DNA of 64,000 nt from Micromussa lordhowensis (taxonomy: Eukaryota > Cnidaria > Anthozoa > Scleractinia > Lobophylliidae). Below are positions 13,038-24,715 of the stretch, in pieces. The stretch covers positions 16,842,915 through 16,906,914 of the forward strand of contig OZ026597.1 in the NCBI GenBank assembly GCA_964020085.1. The letters are read 5' to 3'. A program made the translations under genes and the position numbers. The notes under the pieces were generated by a model, which had not been told where the DNA came from, did not search any database, and was given only the letters and a program-made list of their open reading frames with translations. The first letter of the stretch is position 1; every line of letters starts with the position of its first letter.

Positions 13038-13506
13038 TCTCGTATTTATAAAATCTGCGTGCTGGGGAAACGCGTTGAAAAGCAGTAAATAATTGGCACA
13101 AATGTTCCAGAAGAACACTGACTTTCATTTATACGGAGGAAACCATGTACACTTTTTGGGATTTGGTCACATGATGATGCAAATTGTGCTGTGATTGGTC
13201 GAAATACAATATAATTGTGACGTCATTAATATAAGTAATTTTTCTCGCGACCAAGGAGCTCTGGGGACAAGGACTTCACTTCCCACTTTGACATCATCAC
13301 AAAATACATCATTTTCGAATTTAATTTTGCTTCTTAGGGAAATGGAAATATTTCCTAATATTGAGCTCCTGTAAGTTATCATAAGGAACCTTCTGCTATT
13401 TATTTTTATTTTATACATACCGCAGTGCAAAAATTAAACGCACCGTTCACAACTCAAGATCTGCACGCGGCAAGCACACGCGGCACGAGTCTCGAAGAAG
13501 CTATGA

Positions 13507-13676
13507 CGTAATGCAATGCAATACGTTGTGATGTCACTCGTGCAAGCAGGACTGATGTTTCAGTACTAGAGTGCTGTTTCATGGCTAAGTAGGACGGATG
13601 CTTCAAGTGAAAACAATGGAATTTTCGTATCACCATTCTTGATCGATCAGAGATTGCACATGGAGACGAAGTTCGT
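13507..13676. repeat. second copy of repeat core B
   Basis: Near-identical to about 10270-10440: shares CGTAATGCAATGCAATACGT, TGTTTCAGTACTAGAGTGCT and GATTGCACATGGAGACGAAG with a handful of substitutions, but without the flanking A segments. It lies about 470 bp upstream of the ARIH1 start codon and is followed by a C9 A9 run. Confidence 0.7.
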
Positions 13677-14216
13677 CTCAGTGATCCGCATCAACCCCCC
13701 CCCCCAAAAAAAAACGCTTTTCCTCGGGGGGTGCGCACGGCTACATGTGGCTCGTCTCAATCGAGTACCCGCGAGTTCCGGCCCTCAAGAATGAACAAGA
13801 GCTCTATAATGTCCAGTTAGCCATACTCATGCACTCATGCTCACACAGACAAGGGTGAGACCAGACTATAGAACACTATTGGGATCATACCTGAAAAAAG
13901 GATATGAACACTGTAGAAACAAACAAACACTGAAGAAACAAATTAACAAACAAATAATAAAATTCTTCCCCCCCCCCCCCCTTCAGAAAAGAAACAACAG
14001 CAAACAAACAAAACAAATACGAAGGCAAGTGTCTCGGTTTGCTTCATCCTGGCTGCGACCATGTCTGCGACTAACATTTTACGATAACTGCAGAAATTCT
14101 CGCGCGCTCATTGGCTAATTTTTATCGTCAATATGCGGACAGACACATGAATTTGAAATTCGTGCGACGCGTCAGCGAGCGAGAGCAGGTAATTCGACCA
14201 TTTGTTATTGGAAAAA

Positions 14217-14396
14217 ACAAATTGATGTCAGTTTTTAATGAGTCTGTCCTGTTATTGACAATGAATTTCGTCATCACATTGTCAAAGTAGTCTGCTCGGC
14301 TATCGCCTTGTGGATCCACAGCTACTTTGACAATGTGATGACGAAATTTATGATCAATAACAGGACAGACGCATGAAAAACTGACGTCAATTTGTT
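14217..14396. repeat. 180-bp long inverted repeat (hairpin)
   Basis: Two arms of about 75 nt face each other across a spacer of about 30 nt. The left arm contains GTCTGTCCTGTTATTGACAA and the right arm the matching TCAATAACAGGACAGAC. There are only scattered mismatches. MITE-like, inserted in the ARIH1/UBE2R intergenic region. Confidence 0.75.
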
Positions 14397-14471
14397 AAAT
14401 AGACCAAACTGGATGGCGACTGACAGATTTATTGACTTATATGTCTAATCAGGCCAGGACTACGATAAAAG

Positions 14472-14562
14472 AAAAAAAATGAAAGATGCCATCTTTCATT
14501 TTTTTAGGCAGTTGCGAAAATCAAGCCTGAAAATAGTTCAGGCTCATTTTCGCAATTGTCTA
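14472..14562. repeat. two adjacent perfect or near-perfect hairpins
   Basis: The first hairpin (14472-14505) is built on GAAAGATG-C-CATCTTTC with A/T-rich arms. The second (about 14507-14562) pairs GCAGTTGCGAAAAT with ATTTTCGCAATTGTC and an inner AAGCCTGAA/TTCAGGCT stem. They sit immediately after the long hairpin at 14217 and may be parts of one decayed palindromic element. Confidence 0.65.
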
Positions 14563-14677
14563 AGTAACGTCATAACTACGATAATTAATCTTTGATTCCG
14601 TAGTTCTGATATGCGATATTTCATAAATTCACTTGAATAAAGAAAATGATGATAATGAAATTTAAATTGTAACCACA

Positions 14678-15600
14678 ACAACAACAACAACACCCACTTT
14701 ATTACAGTGTAGCAAAAATAGAAAATCTCTTAGTTACAAAAAAGATAATTGAAACAGAAAATGCTGAAATATGACATGTGAGCATTTGATGGTATCAGTG
14801 ATCAATGAAAAACAGTCTGGTCATAAAGTTTTATTTCTATGTTTGTTTTTGTTTTTTTTTATCAATTTGTATTTAATATACGCATTATTTAGAAAAACTG
14901 AACTAACCTTACTTACAACACTAATACAGCTGACATTTTCCGTTCTTACATTTTTTACAATATGAATTTACTTACAAAAACTACTAATTACTTACAATAA
15001 CAACAATACCTATAGCACTGATCTTTCTTACGCTACTTAATATACTGATAGAAACATTGCTTACAAAACTAGAAACACCACTTACAAGACGAACATTACA
15101 GTTACATTACAGCACGAAATACTAAGAGGAGCGAAATAATAGAACATTGAAAATACAACCAGCATATTACACAGGTTACAAATTTGCTAATGTATGGTAG
15201 AAAGTGGAGTTACTTAAACTAAAACAGAAATAAAGGATTCACACTTTTTGTAATGTTTTGCAAGTTTACCATTTCTTTTGGCAATCATTCTATGTTAAAA
15301 GTGACCTTCAATTTGGCCTTAAAAACTTCCAAATATGGTTTTGAGTTATCGAGCTTAGACCTATAAATATAAAATTTTGCAAGCAAAACAATGTGATTTA
15401 TTACTATGAAGTCTTCCTCAATATCAAATTTACCAAACAAAACATCTATGAGTGAAAAATCTACTATTTCGTTATTAAGGATAGCTAGCCATGATAACAC
15501 CTCTTTCCGAAAGAACTCAGTTATCTTGCAGGAAAAATATTTCTATGTTTGTGACACACCTTGTTTGCTTACACGACATGCCTGCATACTCGTGTAGCTT
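14678..15600 (-). mobile_element. LINE 3'-end fragment (minus strand)
   Basis: The minus-strand frame ending at a TGA at 15285-15287 reads like the C-terminus of a non-LTR reverse transcriptase (HIVLLAKFYIYRSKLDNSKP, then VFKAKLKVTFNIE and stop). About 600 nt of AT-rich 3' UTR follow, ending in a GTTGTT-repeat tail at about 14678-14693. The upstream part of the element is missing (5' truncation), typical of LINE insertions. The clade (CR1/L2-like) is only a guess. Confidence 0.6.
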
Positions 15601-15979
15601 CATATTCGGTGTGTTTGAGAAAGAAAATTGAAATTGGAATAGAACTTTAGCTGCCTAAGTGTCACTGAAAAAAAAACACTCAAATGTATAAAGAGTTAAT
15701 TTGATGCCAACGCATGTATTTTCATCCAGTGCAGGTTCTAAATGTGTCCCGAAAGAGGAACTCTGTAGTGGCATGGCACAGAGCATCACTTTCTTCAAAT
15801 AATAATGCCTCTTGTCGGTCACGACATCGGTTATTACAATGGTGCATGTATAAGAAAAGAAAACAAAATATTGTAATAACAGTTCCTTTTCACTATAGAG
15901 TATCATAGCTATCTCTTTCTACATAAAATTGAAAACACGAACCCTGCCTTGGATTAATCCAGGTGATTACTTCTAACAC

Positions 15980-16002
15980 ACTTCCGGTTTGTGAACTTCC
16001 GG
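15980..16002 (+). promoter_or_regulatory. paired ETS-type sites upstream of UBE2R
   Basis: Two copies of ACTTCCGG (15980-15987 and 15995-16002), fifteen bases apart in the same orientation, about 205-230 bp before the UBE2R start codon. Paired CCGGAAGT sites are common in TATA-less housekeeping promoters; function here is inferred. Confidence 0.45.
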
Positions 16003-16206
16003 TCTTTGATTTGCTTTACCATATATGGAGGTATTCTGTGACGTATAATTGAGAGTGGGAGCTTGGGACTAGTAAATACACAACAAAACTTCTTTTGGTG
16101 AAAGAGTTGGTGATCTCAATGTGAAGAACTTTACCTATTTATTGTTGAAATTCAGGCTTATTCAAGTCGAAAAGCCGTGATCGTTGAAAAGAAGATTATA
16201 AAGTAA

Positions 16207-19200
16207 ATGGCCGCGCAACCACCTTCATCGGCTGTGCGAGCGTTACAGCTGGAGCTAAAGAAACTTACTGAGGAACCAGTCGAAGGATTTGTCGTCAATG
16301 TGCCAGATGAGAGCAACTTATTCGAATGGGACGTAGCGATTTTTGGTCCTCCTGGTACTCTTTACGAGGGTGGTTACTTCAAGGTAAGTCTCTAATCTAA
16401 CAGAGCATAATTTCTTGTTTTGGAAAGCAAGCGTTGCTAAGTTTTTTTTTGACATGTCTCATTTTCGCTTCAGGCTCACATGTCGTTCCCTCCTGGCTAC
16501 CCATACTCACCACCAACTTTTCGCTTTCTCACGAAAATGTGGCATCCTAATATATACGAGGTAAGATCGATCTTAAGCCGGTTGCAATTCTTTTCTACGT
16601 ATTTTATTCTTGAAGTTTTATTGAGCGACTAATGATTTATTCTCGATTCTGTAGTCCGGTGATGTGTGTATTTCAATTTTACACCCCCCTGTCGACGATC
16701 CGCAGAGTGGCGAATTACCTTCCGAGCGATGGAACCCGACACAGAATGTCAGGTAGTATGAAATAGCCTTTATACACTCGATTTTTCTTTTCCTGAAAAA
16801 GACCTGGTCTTTCTAGTGTACAAGGATGTATTCGTTACATACAACTAGCTTTTAACTTGATTGTAATGCCATCGCAAACCAAACGCCATAAGCTTATTTA
16901 AGCTTGTATTTTTGGTACCAAGAGCTTACGACTTATATTGGTTTTCTTCTTGATATCTTAACTGTTATTTTGCTTACTTTACGCCAGTGTTTTTCAGCTC
17001 AAGCTTATCTTTTAAAGGCCGACCATCAAGGTTTTTTTTTTGGACGCTTGATAATTCCATGCTATGGTGTGTTTATAATTTGTCGGCATGTTTTCTTGTC
17101 ACACCGTCGAAACGTGGTTGGGCTTTTACATGAATTGTGGTCGCTCTGGTTTGCATTGACAGCCCAGTGGATTACTCACAAGCTCTTCGTTGCGATTGTA
17201 TATTTGGCATAAGCTTTAAGATATATCTATCACAAATCACTGAAATAAAACTAATCTGAGTTGGATCGTAGGGGCAGATATGTATATCAACATTACAGTT
17301 TCTGAATAAACACCGGTTCTGAATTTTTATTAATTCTGCAGGTTACCGGTAGTGTATTGTACAGTTTGACAGAATGTTGCACCTACCGCTCTAAAATTAA
17401 GTTCTGGGCCAAAAAATGGTATTCCTCTAATAGCCTGTGATAAATATTTTAATGCTTTCCAAAAATATCCACTTTAATTTGCTTGCAATTAACAACATAT
17501 GATAATTATGTATTGGAAGCTTGAACATAAATCCTTCTGGCTGACTAGATTTAGGCAGTACAAAACAATTAAAAACTAAATTATAGCTTTATTGCCACTC
17601 TCTTTTTTTTCAAATGTTAAGATTTCCCTGATGTACTTTTTGATTAAAAAGTACCTTTTAAGTATAAAAAAACAAATTTGTGTTTATGGCAAATTATGAC
17701 AGGTACTTGGGGCAAACGTGTTGAAAAAATGCAGTGTTTGATGTAGGACCATGCAGTAGTATTTTCCAGATTTTTTCACCCTTTCATTTATTCAAACAAA
17801 ATTGAAGTTCTTGATGAATATTGATAGAGATACTGTATGTCAAAAAATGAAAATAAAACAACTGAAATCATGAACATCCTTCAAATTTGGCCATTTAGAT
17901 TCTTATCTTGTCAAATAGCTTTGATTTGTGCATGCAATTGATTGATATTTTTAAAAGCGCGTGTTTATGGATCTAATTTGACACAGGTCATTGAACACTG
18001 TATTAGGACATTGGACGTTGAACACTGGATTTCAAATCATTTGTACTCCGATTACCTTTGAATCCTGCAAAGCATAAATTGTAGTAGTGTGTGCTTTGCA
18101 TGTAGTGGGAGGTTAGGAGAGGAAGAAAGAAGCATACTGATAACTCAACTTTCATTTTAGATTTCATAACTTGATGAATTAATGCTAGCCAGAGCATTAA
18201 CCCATTCACTTAAAATGACAAGAAATTGTTTTAAAAAAATAAACTCAATTAATTCTCTGATTGAAGACAGGAATTATATTGGTAGAGGGATAACCAAAAT
18301 TGATGTTGTGTTCTGTGGAGCTGGGTTTTTTTCCCCAACCCAAGGGGAAATTCAGTAGCAGTAAATAATTCACTGATAATCAGATTGAAACTTTTTGTAC
18401 ACAGCAAAAGTTGAAGATATGTTAATAGCATGACAGCCCCTCCTCCAAAAAAAATCCTGACCTGTGTCATTTTGTTGAGGACAAAAAAAAGTAGTGCAAA
18501 ATAGAGTTTTAAGATTTGGATGCATGTGTGTACATGCGCTCTGTTGTTGCTATTTTGGATCAATCTGGCGTGATGCGACAGACCCTATTCATAAATGGCT
18601 GCCAATTTAAAATTATTTTGCAAGCATTTAAATTAGCCCAACTAACATCGTTTGAGAGTGAAAGTTCTTTTGAATTATCAACTCGAAAATGAGGTTAGTT
18701 GGGCTAATTTAAATACTTATAAATTTGCAGCCATTTATGATTGGGGTCTATGATTATATTGTTTTTTTTGTTGTTGCCCTGATTGAAGCTTTGTTTTCAT
18801 CTTAGGAAAACTAATTTTAATCATGTAGGTGTAACTATTGCATGTTTTAATCACAGTTAAGTGGCAGAGCTACCTGTGGTTTCTTTTTTATCGTCACTTC
18901 TTAATTTTCATCTTATAATACAGCTTCAGCCTGTATTAATTTGTGCAAACGTTGTAAATTAAGTACAAAGCTTAAATGATGACAGTCTGCAGAAGAGAGC
19001 AATCATTTTTAAAAACGTTCCTGCCAAAATAGAAGCTAACCTCTCAACAATTCTCTATTCTGATTATTGCAGATGGACAAAATGTCTTTAATAGTCCCTT
19101 GCTCTTTCTCTGGTTGAAAATTGTACAGGCAGACCGTCAGGAGTGCTGAAGAAGATTACTAGTTTAATGAGACCATTTTTTCCCCACCCTGCTGCCACTT

Positions 19201-20926
19201 GACTCTGTCTCATGGAGTATTTGCTCATAGGAAACTCGTAGTACAATTATTGCTTAATATAGAAACATGAACAAAAGATTGGGAGAATGGAGAACATTCA
19301 GGAAAGGAGCTGCAAGCATGCGTGAATGCATTAAAGTTCATATTTCAGAAGTACGGACTAATATCAAAGATTAAGTTTGCTTGTGTATGGAGGTGATCTT
19401 AAATCAGGCTCTAACAACAACAACATTGCCTTTTTTTTACAACACTGAAAAAGGCCTTTGTAGACCACAGTTAGTACAGCTATTCTAGGTGGGCTACTCA
19501 AACTGACACAACTTTCCCCTTGGAAATCCTGTTCTTTTGTCTTACTCTAATTAATATACTTGCTTTACCTGCATGCTACAATGTATAGAAATGTATACTG
19601 TAAGTTAAACAATTTTCCTTTTTTATGTAGATTTTAACATTCTAATGTTATAACAGTGACTTTCATTTCTTCATAGAACAATCCTGTTGAGCGTAATTTC
19701 CTTGCTAAATGAACCCAACACATTTTCTCCTGCAAATGTGGATGCCTCTGTGATGTTTAGAAAATGGAGGGAGAGCAAAGGAAAGGATAGCGAATATGAA
19801 AAACTTGTTAAGTAAGTTGGATATTGGTTTTCACTGGGAATTGAGGTATAACAAACCTAAGCACAAGCACATGCTACATACACAAGAGCAGAGTCTCAAA
19901 AATCTTGAACAAACACACTAGTTAGGACACAAGTGTAAGTCGTAGAAAAAAAGGTTCATTGTTTTTGTACTCGTACTCATGTTTATACCATGGCCCATTT
20001 GTTTTTGAAATATACATTGTTCAAATTTGCCATGTGCTTGAAAGCGGACACACTCTCAGTCTGGACGGGAAAAAAAGGTGTCCTTAACTGAGCTGGCCAC
20101 TTACGAGAATGGTTCTTGTAACCAGCCATTAGAGGTGTAAGGGATAAATGGCTGCTTATGGGAGCTTTTCCACCTTACAACAAACATTAGGAATTGAAAA
20201 ATACCACCATATTATTGCCTAATGCAATGCTGTGATAGTGGTGATAAAGCTATACAGCTCTATGTACTGCAATACTAGGACTGGCCCATACTGATTTAAA
20301 AAAAAAAATCATAATTGCAAACAACATTAATAACATTAACAGTCTTGCTGCAACAAAAAGCTTTAAACTGACACAGTTAACAACGGTTTACCTGTGGCCT
20401 GACTATGTAAGATACATAGTAAGATACATAGTCAGGCCCAATTCCTTTTGGGTGTCCGCTTACGGAAGTATAAGTCCTAAGCCCTCAAAGTGTGCGTCAG
20501 CATTCATGAAAATCTTTGCTTACAGGAGTGAGTAAATACCAAGTTTGTATGGGAGTTCAAATGGTGGTGGTTAGTGGAGCCGACACTTACAAGTATCAGC
20601 TGAGATAGTTTCAACTGTATTACTTTAAATCCATAGTTAAGAACATTTAGCACCTTTTGCAGAGGTGACACATGCAGTGTTTAATAATTTACCGGTTTCA
20701 TATTTGCAGAAAACAAGTTCAACGTTCCAAATTGGAGGCCGAAAAAGAAAACATAAAAGTACCAACAACTGTCGATGAATACTGTGTAAAATCTAGACCC
20801 TCGCGATCTGAACCTGAGGACTTAACAGATTTCTATGATGATGACTATGCTGATGATGTGGATGATGACGATGACGACGATGACTGCATGGATTATAGTG
20901 AAGACTCGGGGAACGAAGAGACGTGA
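16207..20926 (+). CDS. UBE2R2: ubiquitin-conjugating enzyme E2 R (CDC34/UBE2R family)
   Basis: E2 that builds Lys48-linked chains on substrates of SCF/cullin-RING ligases. Five coding exons: 16207-16383, 16474-16560, 16655-16752, 19677-19811, 20710-20926, all GT-AG with compatible phases, giving 237 aa (vertebrate relatives are about 236-238 aa). Visible hallmarks are the HPN motif (MWHPNIYE), the active-site Cys at residue 93 in [11 protein letters not shown], the family-specific acidic loop ([18 protein letters not shown]), and an acidic C-terminal tail with eight consecutive Asp before [13 protein letters not shown]. The start is well fixed: an in-frame TAA lies directly before the ATG. 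Polyadenylation signal AATAAA at 21333-21338. UBE2R1 and UBE2R2 cannot be told apart in an invertebrate single-copy gene, so the symbol is nominal. The 2.9-kb intron 3 carries a MITE at 18580. The last exon contains the left breakpoint of the 9.17-kb tandem duplication but is intact here. Confidence 0.95.
16753..19676. other. UBE2R intron 3
   Basis: 2.9-kb AT-rich intron. Apart from the inverted-repeat element at 18580-18749 no gene or recognisable repeat was found; the open frames in it are short and lack domains. Confidence 0.6.
18580..18749. mobile_element. 170-bp MITE in UBE2R intron 3
   Basis: Long terminal inverted repeats: AGACCCTATTCATAAATGGC at the left and AGACCCCAATCATAAATGGC read inward from the right. 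Pairing continues through TTTAAATTAGCCCAACTAAC, so almost the whole element folds into one hairpin. No coding capacity. Family unassigned. Confidence 0.75.
20398..20437. repeat. short perfect palindrome
   Basis: CCTGACTATGTA pairs with TACATAGTCAGG across a 16-nt spacer that repeats AGATACATAG. Located in UBE2R intron 4 within sequence (20040-20620) that contains GGTGTCC/TGTCCGCTTACGG motifs suggestive of a decayed pogo-like MITE. Confidence 0.45.
20856..20884 (+). repeat. GAT/GAC codon repeat in the UBE2R acidic tail
   Basis: Coding trinucleotide repeat specifying the run of eight Asp in the E2 tail. The left edge of the 9.17-kb tandem duplication falls inside it (about 20876-20881), where the junction sequence shares short GATGA microhomology. 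Confidence 0.75.
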
Positions 20927-21514
20927 TACATGTGACTAAGGGCTGGAACTCTGTCACAATGTATATTTTGTACTGTGTAACATAAAAGACCCTTTGAACC
21001 ATGGCAAGATGTACAAGAACTTACCTGGCTTAAGAAGCTTGGAAAAAACTTTTTCTTTTGTAAAACTGTATTTGTGATACATTGAGCAGTGTGATACATG
21101 GGGGCAAAGACTGTAAGAGCTGCTACCCTTGGTTTTCACAAGTGTGGGCATACTGTGGTATGCATGTCATGTTACTCCTTTGCACAGCTCTACCTTTGTG
21201 CAGTTATCAGGAAGTCATGGAAAGCTGTACTAGCTTTACTATAAGTCGTGAACTCAACCCCTTGAGATCAGAATTTTTTTTCAAAGTAGTGCAGTGTAGC
21301 CTTTCATGTTTGTGGTGGTATCTATGTCATGAAATAAATTAATAACATTAATCCTAAAAGATCTGGTTTTATTCTCTGCTTGGATTGATAAATTCATTAC
21401 CTTGGTATTTCATCAACAATGCCCATGTGTGTCAGTAATGATGTGGATTTTGTTGAGCGTGTGGCAAACATTTTCTTCAGTAATAATATCAAATAGAATA
21501 AAACGTTAATTATG

Positions 21515-21694
21515 AGGCCATTTCTAAGTTACCTTGTGCCTCTGTTTCAAAACGAGTCTTTGTGCAAAACCTTTCATATGAAAATGAGTTTGATTTGCAT
21601 GAAAATGAACCTGAAGGCAGAACACATTTTCATATGAATGGTTTTGTACTAAGACTCGTTTTGACACAGGCACAACAAAACTCTGAAATGGCCT
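21515..21694. mobile_element. 180-bp hairpin MITE (also in copy B at 30682-30861)
   Basis: Inverted ends AGGCCATTTCTAAGTTACCT and AGGCCATTTCAGAGTTTTGT enclose inner arms that pair through CAAAACGAGTCTTTGTGCAA. Adjacent ATTA motifs may be target-site duplication. It lies about 180 bp beyond the UBE2R polyadenylation signal. Confidence 0.7.
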
Positions 21695-22898
21695 ATTACA
21701 CCATTTAGACAGCCAAAGGGGCTAATTACTGCAAAAGTGAAACATAAACCCTCCTCTACAGCTTTATAAATCAGTCATAACTAGTCCTGCAATTAATCTC
21801 TCTCATTACCAAGTACTGGAAGAATACTAGCCCTTGATCTTCTTTATGGACGTTGCTAGGCTGGATATTCATCCCACCAAAAGTATGGGGGCTCTGAACA
21901 CCGCAAAAATAATCAACAAACACCGCATCACCGCAAGAAAAGTCAACGAAACACCATCACCACAACATATAGTTTTAGCCCTATGATACAAACGTCTAGA
22001 CTCGACATAATATTATACCTCAACAATTTTCCTCAAAATAAACACATCGCAATGTTTGTAATTGCCTATGAGACTAAGTGTCGATACTGCTGATGGCTGT
22101 AAAGTTAAAGAAAGCCTTGGATTGGAATTTTAAACATAATAATGCTTGCCATGCAACTGTAAATTGCACACATTAACAAAGTTTACATGCTACAGTTAGG
22201 CCTGAGAAAGGTCAAACAAGAAACCACAGCACTGCAAATAATTTCATTTCATTGAACCCCATAGGGTGAACCACACAACCATCGCATACAGTAGGGTTTG
22301 AGATCACCGCAACACCTCAAGGCATGACTTAATTCACTGCATTAGAAAACCAATTCCCCCTCCAAAAGGGCTTTGACAGTAGGAAAAGATGGCTCTGGCA
22401 ACACATGATTTGATTTTCCATGTGATCCCAAGTATGCATTGAGTAGGTTGGATTTACAAAACTAATTGGTTTTAACTAGGTGCACTAATTAGAAGAGCCT
22501 ACAAGTTCATATTCTACTTTTTATTTCTAACAAAGTAGAAAACAAAATATTTATACTAATTATTTTTTAAATTCTGACATTAAATAATCATTATGCATGC
22601 ACATGAGCGGTACAGAAACATTATGGAAGTGATGATGCACGTGCTTACTTCATAAAAATATCCTTTTTTTTAAACTGGTTTTGATTATGACATGGTTTTT
22701 TTGTTTTACCCGTAAAATAATTTATTATTTAATTGATAACAAATTTGTTGCTACTTCCCTAATGTTAATAATCTTTCCAAACGTCTTCATTCTTTTAATC
22801 ATTTTTTCACAGTAGTGTCCTAAATGTCATTTCTATGTGCTGTAATTTTGGACAGAGCCTTTTGAGTCAAATGAAGCTAAGTCCGTCAGATTAACCTG

Positions 22899-23136
22899 GG
22901 CCGGGTTGTTGAAAGCAGGGTTAAGCTAACCCAGGATTAGTGAGAATTTGGATTTTATTTTGTAACTTTTCAGTGAGATTTTATGTCTATATTGTTTGTC
23001 CCTCAGTTTTGAGTTTGAAGAATCTCAAACTTTGCAAAAAAATAGGCAGTGAAAGACATTTTTATACAAGAAAATTAAGACTTTGGTTAACTTTTAATCC
23101 TGGATTAGCATTAACCTGCTTTCGAACAACCCGGCC
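22899..23136. mobile_element. 238-bp MITE with GGCCGGGTTGTT ends (copy B 32066-32303)
   Basis: Terminal inverted repeats GGCCGGGTTGTTGAAAGCAG and GGCCGGGTTGTTCGAAAGCA, with weaker internal pairing. It ends 111 bp downstream of the putative GALT stop codon, so it may contribute to the GALT 3' UTR. The family is unassigned. Confidence 0.75.
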
Positions 23137-23564
23137 GTGAAGTTCATTTTAATTGCATCCTACAAAATCCTTTGCCTAAAAAACCCAACTATATAGTATG
23201 TATTATTTTAAGAAAGCCTATCCTAGAATGTGTTGTGTCTAGAGCTTTAGTTCAACTTAGTTGCTTGTGGCCACGACTCCACTAGTGCGTATGCTGGATC
23301 GGTGTCCATTAGTTTGTGGACCAATTCTTCAAGTGGCATTCTTGTTTTCATTGACTTATTTATTCTGAAAAATAAAAAAAATGAAAGAAAGTAAAGGTCA
23401 GTACTAACAATCCAACGAAGAAATTCAACATCCATTCAACAACAACCAGGCTACGTAGGATGATATGATGTGTTAATGTTTTAAAACTGGTGATATTCAG
23501 ACTTATAATATGACTGCATTCATAATCTTTGCAGTCATTTAATCATATGAAATCTTGACCAATA

Positions 23565-24421
23565 TTAAGGATTTACACTTACCTTATACTTGAAAATTCT
23601 TTCAAATTGCACTTGCCTTAAGGCTCATGCAGTAGCCCTTTTGACTGTTCACTTTACTCATAATTTAGCATATTTGCAATATAATCCAATGTATATGTGA
23701 GGCAATTTTGTTAGAGGGAGTTGAGTGAAACCTGTATTAAACGGACACCCTTGGGACACTCACTAGTGTCTGCTTAATACAATGTGTCCACTCTAAACAG
23801 ATTCTAATATAGTTAATTATTAACCCTTTTGTACCATAGTGTAACACAGTGTAAGATGAAAGACAGCTTGTGACACAATGTCCAGTCAGTCAATGCATCA
23901 ATCTGGAATAAACTTCTCAGATTTAAAACAACATCACTGAACAATGTCAAAGGAGTCTGAACTGAGCTCAAGATTGAGAAGTAAAAAGCCCTTGAAGTGT
24001 CTGCTTATTGCAGGTTTTGTGCAACACATTGGTGTCCATGTCCGCTTATTGACAGAGGTGTCCGCTGAATGCAGATTTATTTTACAGTAAATGTGGGAAG
24101 AAAATTTTGGGACTCAAGCTGGTGTCCTCTAATAACCGAAATTCTTAAATGACTTTCAAAGAGTGATAATATTCACCTTACAACATCACTGATGTAAAAA
24201 GATTTAAAGAAAGACACAGACTTCCCGAATTTTGATCATCACATAAATGGCCACCAATGCTCCGACCATGCAATGCATCTTGGCAAAAAATGGGTCTTTA
24301 ATATTGGGTCCACTTGGTTTGGGGTCCACTTACAGGTTTCACTGTAGTTGCTACTCAAAATCACTGTGAAAAGGGCTATTTGAGAGCATTTTCAAATATC
24401 ACCCGTAGTGTAAATCCTCAA
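23565..24421. mobile_element. MITE with TTAAGGATTTACACT ends, interrupted by a second MITE (copy B 32732-33588)
   Basis: The left end TTAAGGATTTACACTTACC and the right end (read inward TTGAGGATTTACACTACGG) form inverted repeats. Internal arms pair through CTTGAAAATTCTTTCAAAT-like and AGCCCTTTTGACTGT-like blocks. Another element (23723-24344) sits inside. A short relative lies at 26661-26788. Confidence 0.6.
23723..24344. mobile_element. pogo-like MITE nested in the previous element (copy B 32890-33511)
   Basis: Ends TGAGTGAAACCTGTATTAAA and, from the right, CAGTGAAACCTGTAAGTGGA, with interior runs of GTGTCCGCTTATTG-type sequence. CAGTGAAACC-type ends beside TA are typical of pogo/Tc1-related elements of invertebrates; there is no transposase. 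Confidence 0.55.
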
Positions 24422-24609
24422 GGCTGGTTTTCACAAGCGACAGAGTCGAAGTTGGAGTCAGAGTCGTAAGAGAGCTTATGGCCTAGTGCAAATCGAAAAT
24501 CAGAAAGTTTCCAGCATGTTTCCGTTTAATTTTGAGTAGATCGTATCACTCTACGCTTCTGCTTATGACTACGTTAATGACTCCGTCACTAGTGAAAACC
24601 ATCCTTTAG
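24419..24609. mobile_element. 190-bp MITE (copy B 33586-33776)
   Basis: Inverted ends AAGGCTGGTTTTCACAAGCG and, read from the right, AAAGGATGGTTTTCACTAGT, followed inward by GACxGAGTC blocks (AGTCGAAGTTGGAGTCAGAG). Abuts the element ending at 24421. Non-coding. Confidence 0.65.
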
Positions 24610-24715
24610 TAAATAATTGCACATTCATACAATGACAATATTAGCCTTTAATTACTGTTGTTCATCTGTGGGTTGAAGGTTACATTTCACATTTATTCAC
24701 CGAAACTGACCATTC

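Larger units (their letters stand above)
13038..16206. promoter_or_regulatory. divergent ARIH1 / UBE2R intergenic region
   Basis: The 3.2 kb between the two start codons must hold the promoters of both genes. The UBE2R-proximal end has two ETS-type sites. The middle is occupied by repeats: core B (13507-13676), poly-C runs near 13686 and 13971, long hairpins (14217-14562) and a LINE 3' end (about 14678-15600). No other conserved gene was recognised. Confidence 0.6.

Noticed and set aside
20040..20620. Complete pogo-like MITE in UBE2R intron 4
   Set aside because: GGTGTCC-type motifs and a palindrome are present, but no matching pair of terminal repeats could be defined.
20793..21002. Minus-strand open frame rich in His/Arg opposite the UBE2R acidic tail
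   Set aside because: Reverse complement of the GAT/GAC codon repeat; a shadow of the real exon.
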